Shown here: piece by piece, positions 35,321 to 43,405 of the stretch
Numbering within the stretch: the stretch's first letter is position 1
Layout: each line of letters opens with the position of its first letter
Source of the DNA: JADHMP01 sp016779985
Lineage (GTDB): Bacteria; Bacteroidota; Bacteroidia; Flavobacteriales; Flavobacteriaceae
NCBI GenBank assembly: GCA_016779985.1
Contig: JADHMP010000006.1
Coordinates: 1-64,000 of the forward strand
DNA length: 64,000 bases
Direction of reading: 5' to 3'
The notes under the pieces: model-generated
Database searches by the model: none
What the model was told of the DNA's origin: nothing
The model's input: the letters and a program-made list of their open reading frames with translations, nothing else
Program-made: the position numbers and the translations under genes

Positions 35321-36247
35321 ATGAAAAAAAATTATTTCCATTTAACCCTCCTTTTAAGCTTATTAGGAATTTCGTTTTTGAGCGCTCAAGATCTTTCAGT
35401 TGAAAAGATGAATTTTTTAACCCCGCATTGGAATGGTGAAAGATTTGAAGACGGAAGACCCAAAGTGGCAAATGATATTCTTACCCGAATGAAAAAAGTT
35501 ACCATTGAAGAAGCTTGGGGAGTGTTAAGAAATGAAGGCTATCACAATCAATTTGAAGGTGGATGGCAACCCTTGCACAACGATGTGCCACTTGTGGGTA
35601 GAGCATTAACTGTTCAATACATGCCCAATCGGCCCGACCTTGCTAATCAGGTCATCAAAAATGGAATAGCCAATGGTGCCATTGGAAACACCAATTCTTG
35701 GCCTATAGATCGATTAGTTGAAGGTGACATTTATGTAGCTGACGGTTTTGGAAAAATTGTGGACGGTACCCTCATCGGAGATAACTTAGGCAATGCAATC
35801 TATGCCAATTCAAAAAATGGAGTTGTTTTTAATGCCTCGAGTAGAGATATGGAAGGCCTTTCAGAAATTGATGGTTTCAATGCTTTTGTTCGTGGTTGGC
35901 ACCCATCCTTTTTAACTGAAGTGATGCTTCTAAGTATCAACTATCCCATTCGCATAGGCCTAGCCACTGTCATGCCTGGAGATGTTGTTTTGGCAAAAAA
36001 AGAAGGTGTTGTATTTATTCCTGCCCACCTCGCAGAAAAAGTGGTAGTCACTTCTGAAATTGTTAGATTGAGAGATTTATTTGGAATTTCAAGACTTAAA
36101 GAGGGAAAATACACTCCTGGGCAAATTGACAACAAGTGGTCTGACGCTATAGAAAAAGATTTTTCAAAATGGCTCAAAGATCATATGGAAGAACTCCCCG
36201 TCCCAAAAGAACAAATTCAAAAATTGCTCAAAAAAAGAACTTGGTAA
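35321..36247 (+). CDS. Exported RraA-family aldolase
   Basis: A Sec signal (MKKNYFHLTLLLSLLGISFLSAQ) precedes an RraA/HMG-aldolase fold: 'LVGRALTVQYMPN', 'VADGFGKIVDGTLIGDNLGNAIYANSKNGVVFNASSRD'. Asp154 and Arg175-Asp176 are separated by exactly 20 residues, giving the D-x20-R-D motif that marks 4-hydroxy-4-methyl-2-oxoglutarate/4-carboxy-4-hydroxy-2-oxoadipate pyruvate aldolases. RNase E-regulating RraA proteins lack the full set. The reaction is retro-aldol cleavage of a hydroxy-oxo-acid to pyruvate. Here it would act in the periplasm. At 308 aa it is longer than the ~220-aa cytosolic enzymes, with extra N- and C-terminal parts. It starts 3 bp after the BASS gene. Confidence 0.85.
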   Translation: MKKNYFHLTLLLSLLGISFLSAQDLSVEKMNFLTPHWNGERFEDGRPKVANDILTRMKKVTIEEAWGVLRNEGYHNQFEGGWQPLHNDVPLVGRALTVQYMPNRPDLANQVIKNGIANGAIGNTNSWPIDRLVEGDIYVADGFGKIVDGTLIGDNLGNAIYANSKNGVVFNASSRDMEGLSEIDGFNAFVRGWHPSFLTEVMLLSINYPIRIGLATVMPGDVVLAKKEGVVFIPAHLAEKVVVTSEIVRLRDLFGISRLKEGKYTPGQIDNKWSDAIEKDFSKWLKDHMEELPVPKEQIQKLLKKRTW

Positions 36248-36272
36248 ACACAAATAATTTAAATTAAATCCT

Positions 36273-36737
36273 ATGGAATTAAAAACAACAAGAAGAGCTT
36301 CACTTAGAAAAATAGGCCTAGCCTTTACAGGTTTATTTGGACTGGGTAGCGTTAAAGCCGCTAGCACTTCAAAGCAACAAAAACAGACAACAAACATCAC
36401 CACAGATCAAGACATTCCTCTTTTTTCTGGTGCTGTTAAGCACGGAAATACACTCTACATTGCTGGAAAAGGAGCGCATTTTGAAGGAGACATAAAAGCT
36501 CATACAGATCATGTGCTTAAAGAACTTCAAAAGGAGTTAGAGCGTAATGGATCTTCAATGGAACAGGTTCTCAAAGTAAATGTTTATCTTGCTGACCTAG
36601 CCGATTATAAATCGATGAATGAGGTCTTTAGAGGACGCTTCGGGAAAAACCCCCCTGTCAGAACCACAGTCGCTACTTATGGAGGTGTTCCTGGGAATTC
36701 CCTAGTTGAAATGGACTGTATCGCTGCAGTAAACTAA
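36273..36737 (+). CDS. RidA-family imine deaminase with twin-arginine-like signal
   Basis: The N-terminus MELKTTRRASLRKIGLAFTG... ends near 'GSVKAA' and carries a TRRASLRK motif like the Tat consensus (S/T)RRxFLK. The mature part is a RidA domain: 'DIPLFSGAVKHGNTLYIAGKGAH', 'HTDHVLKELQKELERNGSSMEQVLKVNVYLADLADYKSMNEVF', and 'PPVRTTVATYGGVPGNSLVEMDCIAAV'. Arg130, the key substrate-carboxylate ligand of active RidA, is present. RidA proteins hydrolyse reactive 2-imino acids made by PLP enzymes. The PLP enzyme follows 11 bp downstream. A folded trimer exported by Tat would suit the role. Confidence 0.87.
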   Translation: MELKTTRRASLRKIGLAFTGLFGLGSVKAASTSKQQKQTTNITTDQDIPLFSGAVKHGNTLYIAGKGAHFEGDIKAHTDHVLKELQKELERNGSSMEQVLKVNVYLADLADYKSMNEVFRGRFGKNPPVRTTVATYGGVPGNSLVEMDCIAAVN

Positions 36738-36748
36738 AATTTAGAGGT

Positions 36749-37963
36749 ATGAATAATAGAAGAAAAATATTAAAATCATTAGCCAGTTTACCTTTCCTTG
36801 GAACCTTTTTAGGAGCTCATGCCATGGAAAAACAATTAGTAGAAACAACTGCACAGATCGCTGGACGAGACTTTTTTAAAGAATTAGGTCTACGAACTTT
36901 TATTAATGCAGCTGGCACCTATACTTCTATGACGGGCTCACTTATGCCTAAAGAAGTTACAGAAGCTATCAACTTCGGCGCCACTCAATATGTCAATTTA
37001 GATGATTTGCAAGATAAGGTTGGTGACCGAATTGCAGAGCTTTTGAACTGTGAATATGCTACTGTAACTTCAGGCTGCTTTGGAGCCATGTCAATTGCTA
37101 TGGCTGGAATTCTTTGTGGAAACGATTCAGAAAAAGTGAAAAAGCTGCCAAGTACAGAAGGTTGGCCAAATGAAGTCATTATTCAAGAAGGACACCAAAT
37201 TGGTTATGCACAAGCGCTAACTAACGTAGGAGCAAAAGTAGTGTTAGTTAAAACGACTAAAGATCTTGAGAAAGCTATTTCAAAAAAAACAGTTTTACTA
37301 TGGTTTCTTAATGCCAACGCAGAAAATGGAGAAATTAAATGGGAAGAATTTGTTGCATTGGGTAAAAAACACAACATTCCAACATTTATAGATTGCGCCG
37401 CTGATGTACCTCCTGTATCAAATCTTTTTCGCTTTACCGAATTAGGTTTTGACATGGTTGCCTTTTCTGGAGGAAAAGGTCTCAGAGGACCACAAAGTGC
37501 TGGGTTGCTTTTAGGAAAAAGAAAATATATTGAAGCTGCAAGAATGCACACCCCCCCTAGAGGAGAAACCATTGGAAGAGGAATGAAAGTCAATAAAGAA
37601 GAGGTTTTGGGTATGCTTGTAGCCTTAGAATTATATCTAACAAAAGATCATGATAAAGAATGGGGAATGTGGGAACAGCAAATTGAGTTGATAAGCAATA
37701 GTGCAAAAGCTATTGAAGGAGTAGATACCGAAATTCATGTGCCGCCACACGCTAATCATGTGCCGAGTTTACGAATACGGTGGGATGAAAATAAAGTAAA
37801 AACTACGGCAGATGCTGTTCGTAAAGAATTGCGCGAAGGACACCCATCCATTCAAACCGTAGGAGATGCCAAATCTATTGGAATTACAACATGGATGATG
37901 GAACCAGGTCAAGAAAGAATTGTAGCAAAAAGAATTCACGACATTTTGAAAAAAGCAGTTTAA
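36749..37963 (+). CDS. Tat-signal SelA/DgaE-like PLP-dependent enzyme, putative ammonia-lyase
   Basis: MNNRRKILKSLASLPFLGTF...GAHA has a twin-arginine start (RRKILKS), a hydrophobic stretch and an AHA cleavage site. The mature 380 residues match the SelA-like fold-type I family that includes D-glucosaminate-6-phosphate ammonia-lyase (DgaE): 'FINAAGTYTSMTGSLMPKEV', 'VTSGCFGAMSIAMAGIL', 'PTFIDCAADVPPVSNL' (Asp215 to the PLP nitrogen) and 'FDMVAFSGGKGLRGPQSAGLLLG', with Lys243 as Schiff-base lysine. True SelA is longer and needs tRNA-binding parts absent here. Tat export fits, because PLP is inserted before transport. It lies between two RidA genes. Predicted: eliminates ammonia from a 2-amino-3-hydroxy acid. 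Confidence 0.85.
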   Translation: MNNRRKILKSLASLPFLGTFLGAHAMEKQLVETTAQIAGRDFFKELGLRTFINAAGTYTSMTGSLMPKEVTEAINFGATQYVNLDDLQDKVGDRIAELLNCEYATVTSGCFGAMSIAMAGILCGNDSEKVKKLPSTEGWPNEVIIQEGHQIGYAQALTNVGAKVVLVKTTKDLEKAISKKTVLLWFLNANAENGEIKWEEFVALGKKHNIPTFIDCAADVPPVSNLFRFTELGFDMVAFSGGKGLRGPQSAGLLLGKRKYIEAARMHTPPRGETIGRGMKVNKEEVLGMLVALELYLTKDHDKEWGMWEQQIELISNSAKAIEGVDTEIHVPPHANHVPSLRIRWDENKVKTTADAVRKELREGHPSIQTVGDAKSIGITTWMMEPGQERIVAKRIHDILKKAV

Positions 37964-37966
37964 ACC

Positions 37967-38497
37967 ATGATTTTGAAAGAAATTAATACAGTAGCGATCC
38001 TCTTTTGTTGCCTATTCTTTTTATATAGTTCGGCACAAGAATCTCCTGAACAAAAATTAAGTAAAATGGGAATCACCCTCCCAGAAGCCTCTAGCCCTGT
38101 AGCAAATTATGTAAATGGAGTTCAAACGGGTAATTTGATTTTTCTATCAGGCAAGGGCCCTTTGCTATCAAATGGTAAATATATTACTGGCAAACTTGGA
38201 AAGTCTCTTTCAATTGAAGAAGGCTATAAAGCTGCCCAACTGACGGGAGTCAACCAACTTGCTGTGTTAAAATCCATGTTGGGCAATTTGAGTAGAGTAA
38301 AACGAATAGTCAAAGTGCTAGGAATGGTGAATGCGACTCCTGAATTCACTGATCATCCAAAAGTAATCAACGGATACTCTGATTTAATGGTTGCTGTTTT
38401 CGGAGAGAAAGGAAAACACGCTCGAGCAGCTGTAGGAATGGGCTCATTGCCTAGTGATATAGCTGTAGAAATCGAAATGATTGTTGAAGTAGAATAA
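37967..38497 (+). CDS. Second exported RidA-family protein
   Basis: A Sec signal (INTVAILFCCLFFLYSSAQ) is followed by a RidA domain of the divergent, longer kind: 'LSKMGITLPEASSPVANYVNGVQTGNLIFLSGKGP', 'LTGVNQLAVLKSMLGNLSRVKRIVKVLGMVNATPEF' and 'HARAAVGMGSLPSDIAVEIEMIVEV'. Arg153 is at the place of the RidA substrate-binding Arg. The group with 'ANYV.G...GNLIFLSGKGP' differs from the RidA encoded at 36273, so the two are not recent duplicates and may act on different imines. It is the last gene of the operon, 3 bp after the PLP enzyme. The convergent sulfatase gene ends 31 bp away. Confidence 0.86.
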   Translation: MILKEINTVAILFCCLFFLYSSAQESPEQKLSKMGITLPEASSPVANYVNGVQTGNLIFLSGKGPLLSNGKYITGKLGKSLSIEEGYKAAQLTGVNQLAVLKSMLGNLSRVKRIVKVLGMVNATPEFTDHPKVINGYSDLMVAVFGEKGKHARAAVGMGSLPSDIAVEIEMIVEVE

Positions 38498-38528
38498 GGT
38501 CTAAAGTAAGATTCTGTCAATCTAATCT

Positions 38529-40001
38529 TTATTGCGATATTTTTCCAACTGGTCTAACTTCATTTCCTTTAATCCCTTTTAACTGGTCTCCTAAAACGTG
38601 TCTAATAGAATCTGCAATTTTGGCAATTTTGTCTACCATTTCTGGATACTGTTCCGCTACATTTAAATTTTCCTCAGGGTCATTTGTTAAATTAAATAAT
38701 GTTGGAGTTTTAATTTCAAATTGTTCATATGTAATTGGTAGCCCATCATTGGTGCCTACCCTTCCATTTAGCGTTCTGTAGGTGTGAGGCAGATAGAGTT
38801 TCCAGTTTTTGTGGCGTACAGCATGCAATTCATTAGTTCGATAATAGAAGAAAAAATTTTGGTGGGGTGCTGTTGCCGTTTTTCCGGTCAAAAGAGAGAC
38901 TAAAGAAGCCCCATCAATTTTTAATTTTGGAAGTGCACTTTGTGTCCATTCAGCTAGGGTGGGCAGCCAGTCAATACCCATAGCAGGGGCTTCGATCAAT
39001 GTATTAGCTGGAATTGCTTTTGGAAATTTAATTAGGGCTGGAACACGGTGCCCACCCTCCCAACTGGTTCCTTTTCCTTCTCGAAAAATTCCTGGAGAAC
39101 CTGAATGCCCACCATAAGAAAGCCAAGGGCCATTGTCTGAGGTAAAAATTAGTATTGTGTTTTCTTCTAAGTCGTTTTTTTTAAGAGTCTCCATAATTTG
39201 GCCTACACCATAATCAATTTCATGGATCACGTCTCCATACAACCCGCGATCTTGAGTTCCTTCAAACTCTTTTCCCACAAAAAGAGGAACGTGAGGTTGA
39301 GGATGTGGAAGGTAAATAAAAAAGGGATTGTCTTTATTTTTCTCAATAAAGTCAATTGTTTTATTGGTTAACGCTTGTGTTAAAAAAGACTGTTCGTCTA
39401 ATTTTTTTATGGGTGTTTCGTTCTCATATAAAAATATATCAGGGAAATTGTGAACAGTCCCTTGCTGAGGGTGTTTTGGCCACATATCGTTAGAATATAA
39501 AATACCATAAAATTTATCAAACCCATGCTTTCTTGGTAAAAATGGGGGTGCATCACCTAGGTGCCACTTTCCAAAAATGGCTGTAGCATAGCCTTGTTCT
39601 TTGAGCATTTCTGCGATGGTAGTTTCTTTTGGATTTAATCCTTTCTTAGAATTCGGATTATAAGCATTGAATATACCTAAGCGATCAGAATAACAACCTG
39701 TTAAAATAGACGCTCGGGAGGCAGAACAAACGGGTTGAGTAGCATAATAAGAAGTAAAACGAGCTCCTTCTGAAGCCATGGCATCTAGGTGAGGTGTTGA
39801 GAAATCTTCAGCTCCATAAACTCCTAAATCCCCATACCCTTGGTCATCGGTTAAAATAAATATCACATTAGGTGGTTTCATCTCTTTTTTGTTTTGACAA
39901 CCAACTAGTAGAAGTACTCCTAAAAGACTATAGTTTAAAAGCTTTAAAATTTGCACTTTGCTATTGTTTCTATCCTCCAATTTAGTCAAAAAACAATACA
40001 T
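38529..40001 (-). CDS. Lipoprotein sulfatase (S1 family)
   Basis: A long N-region ends in a lipoprotein signal LLGVLLLVGC-Q (Cys35). The alkaline-phosphatase-like fold of S1 sulfatases follows: 'NVIFILTDDQGYGDLG' (metal Asp52, Asp53), the activation motif C92-S-A-S-R96 ('CSASRASILTG'), 'AIFGKWHLGD', 'PFFIYLPHPQPHVPL' and 'LIFTSDNGPW'. Cys92 must be converted to formylglycine. The Ala in place of the usual Pro gives C-x-A-x-R, a variant also accepted by radical-SAM maturases. It removes sulfate from a glycan at the cell surface or in the periplasm. The start is uncertain because only about 30 bp separate the ATG at 40001 from the divergent gene; an internal GTG or TTG would leave more promoter room. 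Confidence 0.93.
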   Translation of the reverse strand: MYCFLTKLEDRNNSKVQILKLLNYSLLGVLLLVGCQNKKEMKPPNVIFILTDDQGYGDLGVYGAEDFSTPHLDAMASEGARFTSYYATQPVCSASRASILTGCYSDRLGIFNAYNPNSKKGLNPKETTIAEMLKEQGYATAIFGKWHLGDAPPFLPRKHGFDKFYGILYSNDMWPKHPQQGTVHNFPDIFLYENETPIKKLDEQSFLTQALTNKTIDFIEKNKDNPFFIYLPHPQPHVPLFVGKEFEGTQDRGLYGDVIHEIDYGVGQIMETLKKNDLEENTILIFTSDNGPWLSYGGHSGSPGIFREGKGTSWEGGHRVPALIKFPKAIPANTLIEAPAMGIDWLPTLAEWTQSALPKLKIDGASLVSLLTGKTATAPHQNFFFYYRTNELHAVRHKNWKLYLPHTYRTLNGRVGTNDGLPITYEQFEIKTPTLFNLTNDPEENLNVAEQYPEMVDKIAKIADSIRHVLGDQLKGIKGNEVRPVGKISQ

Positions 40002-40030
40002 TAGTGTTTATTGGATTTTATTTTACACTA

Positions 40031-41281
40031 ATGATGAGAATGCTAATTCTATGGTTCCTTTTTACTGTTAATCTTTCAGTGGCTCAAACAATTGCTGGGT
40101 TAACAGCCGAAGAACTAGAGTTTAAAGTTGATTCACTTATTGCTGATGGAATTTCTCAACACGCTTTTCCAGGAGCTCAAGTATTGATGTATAAAGACGG
40201 AAAAGTACGCTTGCATAAAGCCTATGGACATCATACTTATAATAAAGCCATCGAAGTAAATAAAGACAATCTGTATGACTTAGCCTCAGTAACAAAAATT
40301 CTAGGGAGTACTCTTGCTTTTATGAAATTGTATGAAATGTATCCTCTGGCTATAGATCAAAAAATAAGTGCTTTTATTCCTACACTAAAAGGGACAAACA
40401 AAAAGGAAACCACATTTAGAGAGATCTTCAGTCACAATGCTGGATGGCTACCATATTTGACCCATCAAAATACTATTTATAATAAGAAAGGTGCTTTTAG
40501 GTGGCACAGTCTTTCCGAGAGACAAAGCAAGCGATATCCTACTCCACTGACAGATCAACTCTTTATTCACAAAAATTATTCTAAAAAAATTATTCGCCGC
40601 ATCAAAAGAACACCAGTAGAAAATGTTGGTGAGTATTTGTATTCTGGCATGTGGTATTTTTTTATACCACAGTTTGTCAAAGAATTAAGTGGAATGTCAC
40701 TTGACAAGTTTTTAGACAAATACTTTTATAAACCTATGGAGTTGAAGCGGATGACATTTTTACCCCTAAAAACTTATGGGCAAAAGGAGATTATTCCTAC
40801 AGAAATAGATAGCCTGTTTAGGAAAGAATTAGTTCATGGACGAGTTCATGATGAAGCTGCTGCCTTAATGGGTGGAGTTTGTGGAAATGCTGGCTTATTT
40901 GCAAATGCCTCCAATGTTGCTCCTTTGTTAGAGATGCTTTTAAATAAAGGAAATTATAATGGAACAAACTATTTAAAACCTGAAACAATTGCCCTTTTTA
41001 CTGGTTTAGCCTACCCAGAAACAGAAAACCGTAGGGGCTTGGGTTTTGATAAGCCTGAACTAGAACCTTCAGAAGATGGATCAAGATATCCTTCAAAAAA
41101 ATGTAGCCCTTCAAGTTTTGGTCATGCTGGATATACTGGGACTTTTGTTTGGGTTGACCCAGAGCATAATTGTTTCTTAGTGCTTCTTAGCAATCGGGTG
41201 TATCCTTCAAGAACTCATCGCAATCTATATGAATTGGGAATTAGAGGAAAACTTTTAGATTATGTTATTCAATCGAATTAG
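40031..41281 (+). CDS. Exported serine hydrolase (beta-lactamase/DD-peptidase family)
   Basis: An ATG at 40031 gives a Sec signal, MMRMLILWFLFTVNLSVAQ; an in-frame GTG at 40004 adds a poorer N-terminus. The catalytic S86-V-T-K89 motif lies in 'LYDLASVTKILGSTLAFMKL', and the third motif is His-Ala-Gly in 'FGHAGYTGTFVWVD'. The second motif reads Tyr-Ser-Gly ('YLYSGMWYFF') rather than the usual Y-x-N, so the Asn is missing. The family hydrolyses beta-lactams, D-Ala peptides or esters. The Bacteroidota proteins most like this are cell-wall-related and are often found beside amino-sugar genes. The last 20 bp overlap the dipeptidase gene, suggesting joint use on peptidoglycan fragments. Confidence 0.88.
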   Translation: MMRMLILWFLFTVNLSVAQTIAGLTAEELEFKVDSLIADGISQHAFPGAQVLMYKDGKVRLHKAYGHHTYNKAIEVNKDNLYDLASVTKILGSTLAFMKLYEMYPLAIDQKISAFIPTLKGTNKKETTFREIFSHNAGWLPYLTHQNTIYNKKGAFRWHSLSERQSKRYPTPLTDQLFIHKNYSKKIIRRIKRTPVENVGEYLYSGMWYFFIPQFVKELSGMSLDKFLDKYFYKPMELKRMTFLPLKTYGQKEIIPTEIDSLFRKELVHGRVHDEAAALMGGVCGNAGLFANASNVAPLLEMLLNKGNYNGTNYLKPETIALFTGLAYPETENRRGLGFDKPELEPSEDGSRYPSKKCSPSSFGHAGYTGTFVWVDPEHNCFLVLLSNRVYPSRTHRNLYELGIRGKLLDYVIQSN

Positions 41282-41949
41282 ATTTATCCTTTTTCTAATT
41301 GTCATTAATGTCAACTTTATTTATGGACAACAACCATCAGATTTTGTTAACCTTAGTGAAAGTATTCCTAGTTTAGTAGTTTCTCTGCGATATGGCACTT
41401 CTAAAAATTTTTTGGGGCGCGTAGTCAAAGGTTATGAAAATCCTAAACCATTAGGGACAAGTGCTATGGCAGAGGCTCTGCAATGTGTTCAAAAAAAATT
41501 AAAAAAAAGAAATATTGGATTAATACTCTACGACAGTTATCGTCCACAAAAAGCCGTAGCTGATTTTTTGGAATGGGCTTCAGATTCTTCAGACACCATA
41601 ATGAAACGTTATTTTTATCCTGACCATAAAAAGGAACAATTATTTAAATTGGGATTTATTGCGTCAAAATCTGGACATAGCAGAGGCAGCACTGTAGACG
41701 TGGGCCTGGTCGAATGGAAAGGAGATTCTTATACTGTAATTGATATGGGGAGTGCATGGGATTATTTTGGACCAGAAGCTGCCACTGGGAATAACAATTT
41801 GACAAAGCAACAACTGGAAAATAGAGCCCTTCTACAAAAATTGTATGGAGCTATGCGGATTCAAGCCCTATGAAAAAGAGTGGTGGCATTTCACTCTAAA
41901 ATCAGAGCCTTACCCAAACACCTATTTTAATTTTTCGATGCACCCCTAA
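41262..41949 (+). pseudogene. D-Ala-D-Ala dipeptidase (VanX-like, M15), frameshifted near the C-terminus
   Basis: The N-terminal 200 residues are a good M15D peptidase: signal peptide through 'VNFIYGQ', 'DFVNLSESIPSLVVSLRYGTSKNFLG', 'LYDSYRPQKAV' (substrate Arg) and 'SGHSRGSTVDVGLV' with zinc ligands His and Asp. After 'LYGAM' the frame goes out: the annotated frame ends 'RIQAL' and TGA at 41873. One base later the sequence reads G-F-K-P-Y-E-K-E-W-W-H-F-T-L-K, the expected C-terminus with catalytic Glu and third zinc ligand His, and runs to TAA at 41949. A single extra base (the C after ATG, near 41849), or loss of two, explains it. As written, the enzyme lacks its E-W-W-H site. Confidence 0.88.
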
Positions 41950-43405
41950 ATTGATCGGGGAATTGTTGTAGGTCAATTTCCCAAAGCAAAGGCAGGAGTA
42001 AATAAACTGCAATAGCGATGATACAAATGGATATTAAATTGAGTGCTAAACCACGAGACACCATATCGGGTATTCGAAGATACCCTGCGCCAAAAACGAC
42101 TGCGTTGGGTGGGGTTGCCACTGGTAACATAAAGGCACAAGAAGCAGCAACTGCTGCCCCAACCATAAGTCCAAATGGATGTACCCCTATTTCTAGAGCT
42201 AAGGGTGCCAAAACTGGAAGTAGCATTGCTGTTGTGGCAAGATTTGACGTAATTTCAGTTAAAAAATTTACCGCCCCAATCAAGAGAATAAGAGCCACAA
42301 AAAAGGGCCATCCTTCAAAAGCTGTCATCTGTACCCCTAGCCAAGACGCAAGACCAGTTGTCTCAAAGGCTTTAGCTAAAGCCATTCCTCCTCCAAATAA
42401 GAGTATAATACCCCAGGGCAACTGAACGGCTTCTTTCCAGCGAAGAATAGGTTCCTTGTTTTTGGCAGGTAGTAAAAATAAAGTTAAACTAAAAAATATA
42501 GCAATTATGGTGTCGTCTAGATTCGGTAAAATAGATTGTAATAGAAAAGATCTAGTGATCCAACAGAAAGCGGTTAACCCAAAAACGATCCCAACAATTT
42601 TTTCTTCAAACGAAACACTACCTAATTCTGTTTGCATTCGTTTTACTTCAGTTCTACCTTCAATGAAAGCTGAGGATTTAAATTGAAAAGCAAACTGGGT
42701 TAAATAAACCCAACATATAAAAAGGAGAAGAATCGATACAGGAAAACCAAAAAGCATCCATTGTAAAAAACTAATTTCATACCCATAGGTGCTTTGTAAA
42801 ACACCTGCAAGTACTAAATTTGGAGGAGTGCCAATGAGAGTGGCAATGCCTCCAATTGAAGCGCTGTAGGCAATGGCTAACATGAGAGCTTTTCCAAAAA
42901 CACGGTTTTCGTCTTCAGGCGTTTTAGGGTTGTCTTTCATTTGGTTGATTATTGCCATGCCAATGGGTAACATCATCACTGACGTTGCCGTATTTGATAT
43001 CCACATTGAGAGAAAGGCTGTGGCAATCATAAAGCCTAACAAAATTCTTTTTAGATCAGTTCCCATAAAAAGGATGATTTGCAATGCAATTCTTTTGTGG
43101 AGATTCCACTTTTCGAGGGCAATAGCGATAATAAAACCACCCATATATAGAAAAACATATTTATGTCCAAAAGCAGCTGTTGTTGTAGCTAGATCAAGGC
43201 TGCCAAATAGAGGAAACAACACAATAGGTAAGAGTGCAGTAGCTGCAATTGGGATGGCTTCTGTAATCCACCAAAGTGCAATCCAAATGGTTGCTGCTAA
43301 AGTAGTCTGCCCAGCAGTGGAAAGACCTTCAAATTGAAATAAAAATTGAAAAACAACAAATAAAAGGGGGCCTAAGATCAGTCCCCAAACTTGAGTTTTT
43401 TTCAC
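41927..43405 (-). CDS. DASS/SLC13-family sodium:anion symporter
   Basis: The chain of 492 residues has about 11-12 transmembrane helices. Family landmarks are 'ITEAIPIAATALLPIVLFPLFG', 'GGFIIAIALEKWNLHKRIAL', 'WISNTATSVMMLPIGMAII' (the first Ser-Asn-Thr sodium motif) and 'LTEITSNLATTAMLLPVLAPLALEIGVHP' (second motif), with 'LIGTPPNLVLAGVL'. DASS carriers import di- or tricarboxylates, or sulfate, with sodium. The gene overlaps the start-stop of the DUF4440 gene by 4 bp (ATGA) and follows nagB, so it belongs to that operon. Its stop overlaps the 3' remnant of the dipeptidase gene. Confidence 0.92.
   Translation of the reverse strand: MKKTQVWGLILGPLLFVVFQFLFQFEGLSTAGQTTLAATIWIALWWITEAIPIAATALLPIVLFPLFGSLDLATTTAAFGHKYVFLYMGGFIIAIALEKWNLHKRIALQIILFMGTDLKRILLGFMIATAFLSMWISNTATSVMMLPIGMAIINQMKDNPKTPEDENRVFGKALMLAIAYSASIGGIATLIGTPPNLVLAGVLQSTYGYEISFLQWMLFGFPVSILLLFICWVYLTQFAFQFKSSAFIEGRTEVKRMQTELGSVSFEEKIVGIVFGLTAFCWITRSFLLQSILPNLDDTIIAIFFSLTLFLLPAKNKEPILRWKEAVQLPWGIILLFGGGMALAKAFETTGLASWLGVQMTAFEGWPFFVALILLIGAVNFLTEITSNLATTAMLLPVLAPLALEIGVHPFGLMVGAAVAASCAFMLPVATPPNAVVFGAGYLRIPDMVSRGLALNLISICIIAIAVYLLLPLLWEIDLQQFPDQFRGASKN

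Noticed and set aside
35321..36247. RNase E activity regulator RraA
   Set aside because: It has a signal peptide and the complete D-x20-R-D aldolase motif, so it cannot reach RNase E in the cytosol.
36749..37963. Selenocysteine synthase (SelA)
   Set aside because: The fold is SelA-like, but the chain is shorter, carries an export signal and sits in a catabolic operon. No selenium genes are nearby.
42873..43337. 154-aa plus-strand reading frame
   Set aside because: It lies antisense inside the DASS symporter gene, with no plausible domain; it is a shadow of membrane-protein codon use. The same holds for 42018-42425.
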